A stretch of DNA of 64,000 bases from Planctomycetota bacterium (GCA_016350165.1 CP066225.1:2542001-2606000); one strand, 5' to 3'. Counted from the stretch's first letter, positions 41,939-51,750 are shown. Numbers and translations: made by a program. The notes: generated from the sequence alone by a model not told the origin.

Positions 41939-42544
41939 ATGTCGACACTCAAATCAATTCGCCTGCTAGGTCTGTTGGCAGTCATGAGTATCGGTGTCAC
42001 ATTACTAGGCTGCAGCGGTGGGCAGAATGACACAAACAGTCAGTCCATGAATGATGATTCAAACTCAATGCAAGATTCCAGCAGTAATGCTGCAATGGAT
42101 GTTGGTGAACAAGCAAACATCGTCAACACAGTCGTAGAACGCCCGCAGTTTGGCACATTCGCAACCGCACTCTCAGAAGCTGACCTCAAGCCCGTACTCG
42201 AAGGACATGGCCCATTCACACTCTTCGCACCGACCAATGATGCTTTCAGCGCTTTGCCTCCCGGTGTACTCGATAAACTCCTTAAGCCAGTGAACCGGGA
42301 CAAGCTACAAATGATCCTCCGCTTCCACGTCGTTCGTGGCTACTACCCTGCTGACAAACTCGTCAAAACGAACCGAATGCTCACTCTTGAAGGCCAGTCG
42401 CTTAATGTCGATGTACGTGGCGGCGAAGCATACGTCGATGGTGCTCGCGTTTCACAAGCTGACCTCGATGCACGCAACGGCGTCGTACACCAGATCGACA
42501 AAGTCCTCCTCCCAGCTGGCTTCGATGCGAGCGCTTTGAAGTAA
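41939..42544 (+). CDS. Fasciclin-domain lipoprotein
   Basis: A 201-residue protein with a lipobox (VTLLGC, Cys at about residue 24), a Ser/Asn/Asp-rich linker, and one FAS1 domain: FGTFATALSEADLKPVLEGHGPFTLFAPTNDAFSALP to VDGARVSQADLDARNGVVHQIDKVLLP. It uses a different anchor from the previous gene for the same domain. AAGGAG six bases before the ATG at 41939 sets the start. Its codons are C-ending, unlike the gene before it. Confidence 0.9.
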   Translation: MSTLKSIRLLGLLAVMSIGVTLLGCSGGQNDTNSQSMNDDSNSMQDSSSNAAMDVGEQANIVNTVVERPQFGTFATALSEADLKPVLEGHGPFTLFAPTNDAFSALPPGVLDKLLKPVNRDKLQMILRFHVVRGYYPADKLVKTNRMLTLEGQSLNVDVRGGEAYVDGARVSQADLDARNGVVHQIDKVLLPAGFDASALK

Positions 42545-42586
42545 CGACACATACACGCAACATTCATTCATCCCAGATATCTATAT

Positions 42587-42616
42587 AACCCACGTCACAT
42601 CGGCGTGGGTTTTTTC
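42587..42616 (+). terminator. Intrinsic terminator of the fasciclin lipoprotein gene
   Basis: AACCCACG and CGTGGGTT form an 8-bp stem followed by T and C-T runs. Confidence 0.85.
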
Positions 42617-42647
42617 TTTCACCCCGCTCTCTGCTATCCTTTCCATC

Positions 42648-43307
42648 ATGAGCAGTAATATGACCTCCAGCCACAAACTCAACGTCGGGAACCACGGCTT
42701 CGAAGCCGCTAATCTGCCTCCTTTCGATCAGGGTACGCTCGATTTGTCGACATATTTCGGTTTCGTCGACACGTCCTTGCCTCTCGAAATCGAAATCGGG
42801 TCAGGCAAAGGTACCTTTCTTATTCAGCAGTCCCCTCAGACGTTGGGCATCAACTACATCGGCATCGAATACGCCAAAGCCTACTGGCGTCACGCCGCCG
42901 ACCGCATGCGCCGTCACAACATCCCAAATGTCCGCATGCTCCACGCTGAAGCCGCATTTTTCCTACGCAATTACGTCCCAGAGCAATCCGTCACACAGGT
43001 CCACATCTACTTCCCAGACCCTTGGCCAAAAGCCAGACACAACAAACGCCGTCTCGTCCAAGAGCCATTCCTCCGTGAAGTACACCGCATCCTCACCCCC
43101 ACAGGCCACATCCGTCTTGCTACCGACCACCTCGATTACTTTGCATGGATGGAAGAGCATGCCGCTAAGGTCACCGATATCTTCACCCGGCTCCCATTCG
43201 AGTCCCCAGAATCCGCAGGCAAGGGTGAGCTGGTAGGCACAAACTTTGAACGCAAGTACCGCAAAGAGGGCCGCCAATTCAATGGTATGGTTCTCAAGAA
43301 ACTCTAA
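42648..43307 (+). CDS. trmB: tRNA (guanine-N7-)-methyltransferase
   Basis: A 219-residue SAM-dependent enzyme that makes 7-methylguanosine at position 46 of tRNA. LEIEIGSGKGTFLI is the SAM-binding motif and IGIEYAKAYW the second strand. HIYFPDPWPKARHNKRRL is the TrmB signature with catalytic Asp. IRLATDHLDYFAWMEEH and the C-terminal NFERKYRKEGRQ complete the family pattern. No Shine-Dalgarno sequence is clear. Confidence 0.95.
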   Translation: MSSNMTSSHKLNVGNHGFEAANLPPFDQGTLDLSTYFGFVDTSLPLEIEIGSGKGTFLIQQSPQTLGINYIGIEYAKAYWRHAADRMRRHNIPNVRMLHAEAAFFLRNYVPEQSVTQVHIYFPDPWPKARHNKRRLVQEPFLREVHRILTPTGHIRLATDHLDYFAWMEEHAAKVTDIFTRLPFESPESAGKGELVGTNFERKYRKEGRQFNGMVLKKL

Positions 43308-43526
43308 GAGGTGTTTAACTCCCTACAATACCGTACTTTATACAGGTATATACTGGAGTTATTCAGACCCCGCAGCCGATATACAGTTCACACAACGCGC
43401 TCACATTCCCTGAATCTTAATATTTACCTTTCAGGGCCACTTGGAGTATCATGTGGGCACGCCTGTAAACGGTTTTCTTTTAACAAAAAACAGACGCAGT
43501 CTATTTAGATATCTGGAGAATTCATC

Positions 43527-44012
43527 ATGTTGAAACGATTTGCGAGTGTGCTGGTTGTAGCAGTATTGGCAGGCGGCTTCGTAGCCGGTTGCGCTAACAA
43601 CCAAAAGGCTGTTAAGGGTCCTGAGCACAGCATGTCTGAACCTGTCGCAATCAAAAAAGCACAAGCCGGCTCTGATGCAGCTCTCACTTCTGCTGGCGTT
43701 CAGGTCGTGAACAGCGACGTCGAAATGAACGAACTTGGTGCTGATCTTGCCGCGCTCAAGCCTAACTTTGACGAAGAATCTGTCGTCATCCTTTCACTCG
43801 GCGAAAAGAACACCGGCGGCTACTGGGTCGAAATCACCGGCGTTCAACAAGTTGGCGAAACACTCTACGTTCAGGGTCGCGCTAATCAGCCAGGTGAAAA
43901 CGAAATCGTCACCGAAGCTATCGAATACCCATACGCTGCTGTCGTCATCGAAAAAGTCGAACCAGCATCCGTAATCCCTGACCTCGACCAAGTCGAAGGC
44001 CAGTCAAAATAA
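43527..44012 (+). CDS. Lipoprotein with PrcB-like C-terminal domain
   Basis: A 161-residue protein with a lipobox (GGFVAGC, Cys at residue 22). The second half, VVILSLGEKNTGGYWVEITGVQQVGETLYVQGRANQPGENEIV, matches the PrcB C-terminal domain pattern (GxKxTGGYxVEI). Treponema PrcB is an accessory lipoprotein of a surface protease; no such protease adjoins here. GGAG eight bases before the ATG sets the start. The region just upstream (43308-43526) has only a weak CCCTGA/TCAGGG hairpin. Confidence 0.82.
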   Translation: MLKRFASVLVVAVLAGGFVAGCANNQKAVKGPEHSMSEPVAIKKAQAGSDAALTSAGVQVVNSDVEMNELGADLAALKPNFDEESVVILSLGEKNTGGYWVEITGVQQVGETLYVQGRANQPGENEIVTEAIEYPYAAVVIEKVEPASVIPDLDQVEGQSK

Positions 44013-44014
44013 GT

Positions 44015-44029
44015 CTAACCACAAGTTAG
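44015..44029 (+). repeat. 15-bp palindrome after the PrcB-like gene
   Basis: CTAACC-ACA-AGTTAG, three bases past the stop codon. Confidence 0.5.
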
Positions 44030-44051
44030 CTTAAACAGACAAATGAAAAAC

Positions 44052-44078
44052 GCTGCTCTTCATTGGGCAGCATTTTCT
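44052..44078 (+). terminator. Intrinsic terminator of the PrcB-like gene
   Basis: GCTGCTC and GGGCAGC pair (one wobble) around a 6-base loop, followed by ATTTTCTTTT. Confidence 0.7.
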
Positions 44079-44097
44079 TTTGGTTTATTTCATATTA

Positions 44098-45282
44098 CTA
44101 CCACTTTTGCGCATTGATCGCTCCAACCACCCCGCAAACAATACCCATTCTCTTCGTTTGATTGGTTGCTTGCTCATAAATCGCTTTGATTTTCTTTTGG
44201 TTCTGATATGCCCCTCTCCCCCACATCTCAATCATTCCTTTGCTATACGCGTGCCAGAACCGAAAATCCTCATGTCCCACACGTTCTTTGATCTTTTCAA
44301 TAAGTAGTTCATGCCCAAACCTCACTCCCATCCGTGTCAGTACCGGCGTTGTAAATAATCCAACCATCTCACTGATCAGCTCATTCTCCTCAAGCTGCTT
44401 CTCAACAATCCCATTCACCTCATCAAGCATCATCTTCGCCCGCTCTTTATCCATCTTTTCCCCACCAATCTGCAGCAAAATCAACATCCCACAAACACGC
44501 TCCATCTCACCCAACGACTTCAAATCAACCATCGCCCGATCAATCAGCTTCCCACTTATCTTCTTTTGCTCATCAAACGCATCAAACGCCCACCATGGCA
44601 AATTTACCGTCTCAAAAAACATACTCATCGTTACGATAAACTGACTCACATCATCTTCCATCTCCAAATACTGCCCAACATCAACCCCAGCATACCGCCT
44701 CACCAATCGTTCAATCATCTGTTTTCGCTTCTGCTCATCTTGAATCTTCTCATACCATTCCCTCGCCCGCGCATCTCGCCCAGCAAAACGTAGCTGCGTC
44801 GCAAGCACCGATATCGCACGATCACTTTCACGCACGTCTTTTATCTCACCAACCAACTTCCCCGCCTTATCAAACGCCTTCGCATGCGCAAGCCCAATCA
44901 CGCGCACCGCTCTCGCATGATCCCTCATCTCCTCAGGCAAATACGATATCAACCGCTCACAAACATCATCACGTTTCGCAACACGAGGCTCCAACATCAA
45001 AACAATCAATGCATCCTTCTTCCGCTCTTCTTCCTCAGCATATACCCGCTCATATAACGTAATCACCGCCTCCACCTCACCACTCTTCGCAATCACCTGC
45101 CCCACACTCATCGCCATCTCCCGCTCCACTTCCTCCGACTCACCCACACCCTCAACCATCTTCATCATCTCACTTCGCCAGTAAAACCCAATCTCTTCTA
45201 TGCTCTGATCCGCCCCAACAGCACCACACACCAGCAAACCAGCCATCATCACAAGCAGCCCGCGAAATAGATCTCGTTGCAT
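44098..45282 (-). CDS. Exported helical-repeat protein of unknown function
   Basis: A 394-residue protein with a signal peptide ending near VCGAVGA. The rest is charged and alpha-helical, with segments resembling tetratricopeptide or Sel1-like repeats (GEVEAVITLYERVYAEEEERKKDALIVLML; RFAGRDARAREWYEKIQDEQKR). No enzyme motif is seen. It reads against its neighbours. GGAG six bases before the ATG at 45282 sets the start. Confidence 0.72.
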   Translation of the reverse strand: MQRDLFRGLLVMMAGLLVCGAVGADQSIEEIGFYWRSEMMKMVEGVGESEEVEREMAMSVGQVIAKSGEVEAVITLYERVYAEEEERKKDALIVLMLEPRVAKRDDVCERLISYLPEEMRDHARAVRVIGLAHAKAFDKAGKLVGEIKDVRESDRAISVLATQLRFAGRDARAREWYEKIQDEQKRKQMIERLVRRYAGVDVGQYLEMEDDVSQFIVTMSMFFETVNLPWWAFDAFDEQKKISGKLIDRAMVDLKSLGEMERVCGMLILLQIGGEKMDKERAKMMLDEVNGIVEKQLEENELISEMVGLFTTPVLTRMGVRFGHELLIEKIKERVGHEDFRFWHAYSKGMIEMWGRGAYQNQKKIKAIYEQATNQTKRMGIVCGVVGAINAQKW

Positions 45283-45579
45283 GATCATCTCCAAAGAATG
45301 CGATTGTCTTCATGCATTCTACTACCGCAGCACCTTTTTCAGAATCATTTTTACAATTCTCATCATTGCATCGCCCTCAACTCCGTAAGACGCTTTCTCA
45401 CGCAAGCAACCAACAATCTTCTCTATAGCAAAGTCTCTCAAACTTTACAGGAGGATGGGGACCAATAATATTATCACGACGCGCTCCAACCCCCTTATCA
45501 GTATCATCAGCCCCGCTGCGTCCAATAACCTTTCCCTCCAAACACTGATAACCCTTTTCATGTCGATATTTCCAGTGTT

Positions 45580-47103
45580 ATGAGCACCCCTACCTCAACA
45601 CATGCCGCCAAGCTTTCCATCCCTCATCTCTCCGCGCCTAATCCGCACGCTACGCTCCCCAACACCCGCAAGCCAAACCTCCTCCTCCTCACCCACCGCC
45701 TCCCCTATCCACCCGATAGAGGCGATCGCATCCGCTCATACAACCTCCTCAAACATCTCTCCAAACACTTCCAGGTCTCCCTCGCTTCATACACCGAAGA
45801 GCCCCCAACCCCCGATCAGGAAAACAACCTCCGCAAACTCACTCGCCGTCTCGCCATTTGTCCTCTCACCAAATCGCAAAAATACGCACGCGCAGCACGC
45901 AGCCTCCTCACAAAATCCCCCATCACAACTTCCGTTTTCTATGACCCTAAACTCGCACAACAGATCATTCATTGGCATACAGAGGTACGGTTCGATGCGG
46001 TCATCACATTCTGTTCCGGCATGGTCCAGCATGCCCGTGATATCGTCGGGACCAAAGGTAAAGTTGGTAATCTAGAAATCGCTCATGCTCCCCATGCGTC
46101 TCGGGGAGCAGGGCATACCTTCCAACATCCAACCCCTATTCACCTATTAGACTTAGTCGATGTCGACTCCATCAAATGGGCCAACTTCGCACGTCAGTCC
46201 AGTCTAATCAAACGCTGTATCTATAAACGCGAATCCAAACTCCTCCGCCAAATCGAACTCGGGCAGCATGACAACATCGATGCGCTTACCGTCGTCTCAC
46301 CTGCCGAACTTGAAACATATCAGCAACTCAAGCAAAACCACATCGCCACATCACCCACCCACAACAGCATCACTGCAACCCACATGTCAGGTTTTCACTC
46401 CAAAGGCCTTCGCGCATTCTCCGTAACCAACGGCGTCGACCTCGACTTCTTCAAACCTACCCCAGACCCCGGGCCCAACAACTTCAATATCGCCTTCACA
46501 GGCGTCCTCGATTACAAACCAAACATCGATGCGGTCATCTGGTTCGCCACCCAGGTCATGCCCACTCTCCGTTCGCGCATCCCGCAAGCCTCCTTCACTG
46601 TCATCGGTAAACGCCCAACTCAAGCCGTCCTTGATCTTCACGAATACCAAAACACCCAAGTCCTCGGCGAAGTCCCCGACATCCGACCTCATCTCCAATC
46701 CGCAGCCGTCATCGTCGCGCCACTCAAGATTGCACCCGGCGTTCAAAACAAAATCCTCGAAGCCATGGCCACCCAGCGTACCGTCGTCTGTACCCCTGCT
46801 GCCGCAAAAGGTATCGACGCCATGATCGGCCGCGACCTCCACACCGCCAAAACCGCAATGGAGTACGTCGATCTCATCCAACGTCTCCTCACCTACCCCG
46901 AAGAACGCATCGCTATCAGCAAATCTGCCCGTCATTGTGTCGAGCAAACCTACGATTGGTCCGCAGTCCTCACGCCCCTCACCCACTTCCTTCTTCGAAA
47001 CCTGCGCACCAATTCCGTCAAGCCAATCCATCTACCAAAATCATCTCGCCCACTCACCCAACCAACCACCTCATCTCAAAACTCCAATACCCTCGCCGCC
47101 TAA
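45580..47103 (+). CDS. Glycosyltransferase, PEP-CTERM/exosortase-associated type
   Basis: A 507-residue GT-B glycosyltransferase. The N-terminus, NLLLLTHRLPYPPDRGDRIRSYNLLKHL, is the signature of the sugar transferases found with PEP-CTERM/EpsH exosortase systems (TIGR03087-like). The C-terminal half has the donor-binding region VTNGVDLDFFKP, FTGVLDYKPNIDAVIWF and APLKIAPGVQNKILEAMA, with the final Glu of the EX7E-type motif. It likely adds a sugar to an exopolysaccharide precursor at the membrane. No other exopolysaccharide gene adjoins. No Shine-Dalgarno sequence is clear. Confidence 0.9.
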   Translation: MSTPTSTHAAKLSIPHLSAPNPHATLPNTRKPNLLLLTHRLPYPPDRGDRIRSYNLLKHLSKHFQVSLASYTEEPPTPDQENNLRKLTRRLAICPLTKSQKYARAARSLLTKSPITTSVFYDPKLAQQIIHWHTEVRFDAVITFCSGMVQHARDIVGTKGKVGNLEIAHAPHASRGAGHTFQHPTPIHLLDLVDVDSIKWANFARQSSLIKRCIYKRESKLLRQIELGQHDNIDALTVVSPAELETYQQLKQNHIATSPTHNSITATHMSGFHSKGLRAFSVTNGVDLDFFKPTPDPGPNNFNIAFTGVLDYKPNIDAVIWFATQVMPTLRSRIPQASFTVIGKRPTQAVLDLHEYQNTQVLGEVPDIRPHLQSAAVIVAPLKIAPGVQNKILEAMATQRTVVCTPAAAKGIDAMIGRDLHTAKTAMEYVDLIQRLLTYPEERIAISKSARHCVEQTYDWSAVLTPLTHFLLRNLRTNSVKPIHLPKSSRPLTQPTTSSQNSNTLAA

Positions 47104-47829
47104 CCCATCTATCTAATACCAACCCACAATATGCTCAAGTGAAACAACCCCTCCAATCACCCAAGCCTCCAATCAACACATATCCTGCAACTCAAGTAGC
47201 CGCGACCTGGCAGGTCGCCAGTCCTTACATGCCTCCAACCATCGATACGTTTAAGTGAAGCAAATCCCCAACAGCCAGCGAGCCATGCTCGCCGTGCCCA
47301 TGCCATACCCCGCCCCACTTCCCCATTCCTACTACATCCAGCCAAGCCTCATCCACCTGCCAACCCACCAAAACCCTTCCTTCCATCCAGTACCAGATTC
47401 CAGAATCCGCACGTCCCACTCCCTCCATTTCCCTTCACAAATCTCCGAAAAACCAAAAAAAATCTTCGTCTGTGGAAAATGCCCCAATCCTTACAATCCT
47501 TACACACCTGATCACAAAAAATCCAAATTGATCTTTATATAGAACTGAACGCTATTCAATTAGCCACTTTCTACTATTAAAAGTACTAATTTAGCTCTTT
47601 ATCATTCTTAAAACCCGCCGCTCCGTTCGAAAAACATCCTTTTAGTGCCGCATTAGTCAGAATTTCGTACGCTTCTCGCGCGCACATTTCCGAAACAATC
47701 CGAACAAAATTTGTCACAATATCACAGATATATTGCTCTAAATGCTTATATAACCAGATGAAACAGTGATTTTTCATTTCCGCCCACTTGCCTGTGGAAA
47801 CTCACCCCGTTTCATGAAAATCCCGTTAG
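47104..47829. other. Intergenic region with repeats, upstream of pyk
   Basis: A gap of 726 bp. It holds copy 3 of the dispersed hairpin repeat and an imperfect direct repeat: ATGCTCAAGTGAAACAACCCC at about 47132, and TACGTTTAAGTGAAGCAAATC at about 47249. Frames on either strand, including a 63-codon one at 47586-47777 minus, have no start signal or family features. Confidence 0.45.
47180..47232 (+). repeat. Dispersed hairpin repeat, copy 3
   Basis: AACTCAAGTAGCCGCGACCT-GGC-AGGTCGC: the GCGACCT and AGGTCGC arms are a perfect 7-bp stem. The first 13 bases match copy 1 (26841-26890, minus strand) exactly, and the flank GCCAGTCC...GCCTCC corresponds loosely. Confidence 0.6.
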
Positions 47830-49500
47830 ATGGAACCCCATTCGCTAGAACGAAATTTGAAAGTCATTACAATCCCACTCATGCATTGGCGCGAGAACCC
47901 ATTTTTACTGACCAAAATACTGGCGACCGTCGGTCCTGCCTGTAATACGCCCGAAACCTTTGCCGAAATGATCAAGGCAGGAGTCCGTGTCGCGCGTATC
48001 AACTTCTCACATGGCACCTTTGATGACTTCAAGCAAGCCTTGGACATCGTCAGGGAAGCCTCGGAACAGACAGGCATCGCCGTCGGCATCCTCGGCGACC
48101 TCTGCGGCCCCAAAATCCGCACCAAAGAATTCGCTCACGGCGGGATCTCGCTCAACACCGACGATAACGTCCGTATCGTCGCTGATGAATCTCTCATTGG
48201 ATACCAGGACGAGGAGACCGGAACTTCATACATATCAACCAATTACGGATTGATGGTTGATGAAGTCCAACCAAACGAACGCATCTTCATCAATGATGGA
48301 GCTGTACGACTCCGCGTCAACGGCAAAGGTGGCGAAGGTAAATCACGTTACCTCGATTGCCAGTGCATCGTCGGCGGACTCGTTTCAAACAAAAAGGGGA
48401 TCAACCTCCCCGACTCAGAAATCTCAACTCCCTCAGTCACCGACTGGGATAAAGAGTGTGTTAAGTGGTCTGTCGAAAACGACTTGGAATATCTCGCACT
48501 CAGCTTCGTCCGCACTGCTGACGATATCAGCACACTCAACAACCTGCTCAAAGAGCACGGCTGCGACAATAACGGCCGCGGCGGCCTCAAACACCTACCC
48601 ATCATCGCTAAGATCGAAAAACCCCAAGCCATCGACGACCTCGACCGCATTTGCGAAAAAGCAAACGCCATCATGGTCGCCCGCGGCGATCTCGGCGTCG
48701 AAATGGACATGGCCACCGTCCCCGTCATCCAAAAGAAAATCATCGCCAACGCTCACGATTGGGGTAAACCAGTCATCGTTGCGACACAGATGCTTCAGAG
48801 CATGATTAACGAAGCAACACCCACTCGCGCTGAAGTGAGTGACGTTGCCGGCGCGATCATGGAAGGTGCAGACGCTGTGATGCTCAGTGGCGAGACAGCT
48901 GTTGGCCGCTATCCACTGGAAGCAGCGACGGTTATGGCGCGTACCGCACGGGTGACTGAAAAAGAAGTCAGCAAAGAACGTCGCAAGAAACGTTCTTCAC
49001 CGCCGAAGCGTTTGCAGCAGAACAAACGTCGCACGCCCGCACTGGCGCACGGCGTTGGTGTGATCGTTCGCGACCTGCAAGCGAAGTATGTTGTTGTGTG
49101 GACGGAACTTGGCGGTACTGCGCAGTACATGTCGCAGAATCGTTTATGTGTTCCGATCATCGCGCTGAGCGCTGATAAACGCACACTGAGACAGATGTCA
49201 CTCTTCTTCGGCGTCTTCCCCATGCACATGGATCGACCCAAAGACAGTCTGGAACTGACTGCCGCTTTGGATCGGCTGTTCCAGCTTTATAACTGGGCAG
49301 ATCCCGGCGAACCAGTTGTGGTTTGCCAAGGTGAGCCGCTTGGCACGCCGGGGATTACGAACACGATCCGCATTCATTATGTTGGCGATGTGCAACGGAT
49401 GGATTGGCATGACGAATCGGAAAAAGCAGCGGGTGATAACGCCGATGTGGCGGCCAGTGTTGCGGAGAAGATTTTAACTGAGGGCGATAAATCGTCTTAG
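47830..49500 (+). CDS. pyk: Pyruvate kinase
   Basis: A 556-residue enzyme that transfers phosphate from phosphoenolpyruvate to ADP in glycolysis. LLTKILATVGPACNTPETFAEMIKAGVRVARINFSHG is the N-terminal signature. IIAKIEKPQAIDDLDRICEKANAIMVARGDLGVEM contains the catalytic Lys and metal-binding Glu/Asp, and NEATPTRAEVSDVAGAIMEGADAVMLSGETAVGRYPLEA completes the active site. The C-terminal domain includes a basic linker (KERRKKRSSPPKRLQQNKRR) that makes it longer than the usual 470 or so. The start is uncertain: ATG 47881 also fits, and neither has a Shine-Dalgarno sequence. Codon choice switches from C-ending to G/T-ending near 48.8 kb. Confidence 0.95.
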   Translation: MEPHSLERNLKVITIPLMHWRENPFLLTKILATVGPACNTPETFAEMIKAGVRVARINFSHGTFDDFKQALDIVREASEQTGIAVGILGDLCGPKIRTKEFAHGGISLNTDDNVRIVADESLIGYQDEETGTSYISTNYGLMVDEVQPNERIFINDGAVRLRVNGKGGEGKSRYLDCQCIVGGLVSNKKGINLPDSEISTPSVTDWDKECVKWSVENDLEYLALSFVRTADDISTLNNLLKEHGCDNNGRGGLKHLPIIAKIEKPQAIDDLDRICEKANAIMVARGDLGVEMDMATVPVIQKKIIANAHDWGKPVIVATQMLQSMINEATPTRAEVSDVAGAIMEGADAVMLSGETAVGRYPLEAATVMARTARVTEKEVSKERRKKRSSPPKRLQQNKRRTPALAHGVGVIVRDLQAKYVVVWTELGGTAQYMSQNRLCVPIIALSADKRTLRQMSLFFGVFPMHMDRPKDSLELTAALDRLFQLYNWADPGEPVVVCQGEPLGTPGITNTIRIHYVGDVQRMDWHDESEKAAGDNADVAASVAEKILTEGDKSS

Positions 49501-49644
49501 CTAATCAGTAGCGTTCAGCTTCTATTTTGTGATTAGATGAAGTTGAATTAAAAATAGACAAAATTAAATATGAGACATCGGGCAATCCAGGAGATTGCTA
49601 CAAAAGCTCGGCAGCTGGTGTGGGATCACTGTCGACAACGCGAG

Positions 49645-49670
49645 CTCGCCAGCCCTCTGGCGAGTTTTTT
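49645..49670 (+). terminator. Intrinsic terminator, probably of pyk
   Basis: CTCGCCAG-CCCT-CTGGCGAG is a perfect 8-bp stem followed by six T. It lies 145 bp past the pyk stop, so it could instead end a short separate transcript. Confidence 0.85.
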
Positions 49671-49699
49671 ATGCGCATACAATGACTATCAATCAATAA

Positions 49700-49714
49700 C
49701 TAATCATTGATTAG
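49700..49714. repeat. 15-bp palindrome downstream of pyk
   Basis: CTAATC-ATT-GATTAG with perfect 6-bp arms. Confidence 0.55.
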
Positions 49715-50325
49715 ATTATCAGATTTATTTACGTTTGTCGTTGTTTTGATGGATGGGGTTTGTTTAAAGATGTTTCGTTCTTGTGCGCGCGGTAAAGGAG
49801 GGACGATTGTTTTATAAGTATTTTAGGATGTCAATTACTGGCTGATTTTTGGAATTCTTTGACTGTTTTGAACCAAAGTTTGTTTGTTTTGAATCAAAGC
49901 GCGCTGTTTTGAAATTAAAATTGTTTCATGTTTTTGAAGGTTTGGTTGTGCGTTATAGAAGATGCAGGTTTTGTTAGGCGCGCACGAAAGAGAATGATGT
50001 TGTGCATGTGGAGTTCGCGATATGGATGATAATGTTGGGGTATTGGTACGAGAAACGAAGTTGGTTTAGAAGTTAGAGGGCAAGTGCGAGATGCTATGAT
50101 TGGTGAAATATATAATTTAATCGGATCGCTCCGAGTTGTAAAATATTCAGATAATTCAATGTGAGTTGAAAATGGTGATTAGTGGTGATGAGAGTGAAGT
50201 TTAATATCGTTTAGCATGAGGTTGGCGGATTGCTGAGGGTTATGTTTTGGCGCATATGGTGAGTGTGATGGTGTTGGGTTTGTATTTGTGATTGAGACGA
50301 TGGTTTATTGATGGAGTGATATCTG

Positions 50326-51750
50326 ATGCGAGTATTAAGTTTGATTTTGACGTTTGTGGTGGCTTGTTTGCAGGTGGTGAGTTATGTGTGGGCGAAGCCG
50401 AATGTTGTGGTGATCATGTCGGATGATATGGGATGGGGGCAGTTGGGTTGTGAAGATATTGACGAGGTGGTTCCGACTCCGAATATTGATCGGATTGCGG
50501 AGGAGGGGGTGATGCTTCGTAATTATTATGTGCAGTCGGTGAGTTCGCCGACGCGGGCAGCGTTTTTAACGGGGCGATATCCGTTTCGTTGTGGGATGGA
50601 AGAGCGGACGCATGGTAATGATGATGTGGGGATGTTGAAGGATGAACGGACGGTTGCGCAGGCGATGAAGGAATCGGGGTATAGTACTGCGCTTTTTGGG
50701 AAGTGGCATTTAGGTCAATGGCAAAAAGAACACTTGCCGATGCAACGAGGTTTTGATCATCAGTATGGACACTATTCAGCACTTATAGGTTCGTTTGATC
50801 ACTCGCGTGGTCAGAAGTATTACGATTGGCATCGTAATGAGAAGCCTATATATGAAGAGGGTTATAGTAGTTATTTGATTGCTGAAGAGTTTGGTCGTGT
50901 GTTGAAGGGAAGGGAGAGGGAGAAACCGTTCTTTTATTATGTTGCCTACAATGCTGTGCATGATCCGTATGAGGCACCTGATGAATTGATTGCGAAGTAT
51001 AAAGATCACAAGTTAGGTAAGCAGCTAGCGATGTTGGAGGGGATGGATATTTCGGTGGGGAGGATTTTGAAATCGTTAGAAAATGAGGGCGTTTTGGATG
51101 ATACGCTTATTGTGTTCTTTAATGATAATGGTGGAACGAGAGCTGTTGGGAATGAGCCGTTGCGTGGACATAAGGGGAACTTTTATGAAGGTGGTGTGAG
51201 AGTTGTTTGTATGGCACGTTATCCGAAGGCGATCAAGGCAGGGAGTGAGTATGACGGATTAACATATGTTGCGGATTGGTATCCGACGTTGATTAACTTG
51301 GGTGGCGGAAGTTTAGAGCAAACGTTTGCGATTGATGGTTTTGATATTTGGGAGGGAATTGCAAGGGGTAAAGCGTCGGAGAGAGAGGAGATTGTGCATT
51401 GTGTGCCGGGCTCGCATCGTAAGGGCGCGAAGCGTGCGATACGATTGGGGGATTACAAGTTGGTTGATGATGAGTTGTACGATGTGGTGAATGATGTTTA
51501 TGAGACGAAGGATTTAGCGAAGGAGAAGCCGGAGATTTTTGCGAAGCTTGAGGCGAGGTTGGAAGTGTTGGTGAGTGAACGAAGGAAGCCTGAGGTGCAT
51601 AATCTGATTTTCCCAGCACCGATGGTTTACGGAAAATTAGAGTGTGAGAGTGTTCCGGAATGGCTGGTGAAGTTGGATCAAGATTCGGGTCGGTATGCGA
51701 AGCGTGTTGAGAGGGAGAAAGAAGATAAGAAGGCAATGGGGACGCACTGA
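50326..51750 (+). CDS. Exported sulfatase, serine type
   Basis: A 474-residue sulfatase with a signal peptide ending near SYVWA. KPNVVVIMSDDMGWGQLG gives the metal-binding Asp pair. The modification site is SSPTRAAFLTGRYP, again S-x-P-x-R with serine. FGKWHLGQW and VFFNDNGGTR follow. It is a different subfamily from the sulfatase at 31568, judging by the inserted segments. A serine-type maturase would be needed and is not in the window. GGAG nine bases before the ATG supports the start. Confidence 0.92.
   Translation: MRVLSLILTFVVACLQVVSYVWAKPNVVVIMSDDMGWGQLGCEDIDEVVPTPNIDRIAEEGVMLRNYYVQSVSSPTRAAFLTGRYPFRCGMEERTHGNDDVGMLKDERTVAQAMKESGYSTALFGKWHLGQWQKEHLPMQRGFDHQYGHYSALIGSFDHSRGQKYYDWHRNEKPIYEEGYSSYLIAEEFGRVLKGREREKPFFYYVAYNAVHDPYEAPDELIAKYKDHKLGKQLAMLEGMDISVGRILKSLENEGVLDDTLIVFFNDNGGTRAVGNEPLRGHKGNFYEGGVRVVCMARYPKAIKAGSEYDGLTYVADWYPTLINLGGGSLEQTFAIDGFDIWEGIARGKASEREEIVHCVPGSHRKGAKRAIRLGDYKLVDDELYDVVNDVYETKDLAKEKPEIFAKLEARLEVLVSERRKPEVHNLIFPAPMVYGKLECESVPEWLVKLDQDSGRYAKRVEREKEDKKAMGTH

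Larger units (their letters stand above)
49501..50325. other. Intergenic region between pyk and a sulfatase gene
   Basis: A gap of 825 bp. It holds the terminator at 49645, a 15-bp palindrome at 49700, and a run of short direct repeats TTTTGAAYCAAAG (about 49870-49905). No gene is recognised. A 43-codon frame from 49570 runs through the terminator and is not called. Confidence 0.4.

Noticed and set aside
47586-47777. A 63-codon minus-strand frame upstream of pyk
   Set aside because: No start signal, no family pattern and no conserved neighbour. It could be real but cannot be supported.
49570-49701. A 43-codon plus-strand frame running through the hairpin after pyk
   Set aside because: It has no ribosome-binding site and reads through a strong terminator, so it is more likely non-coding.
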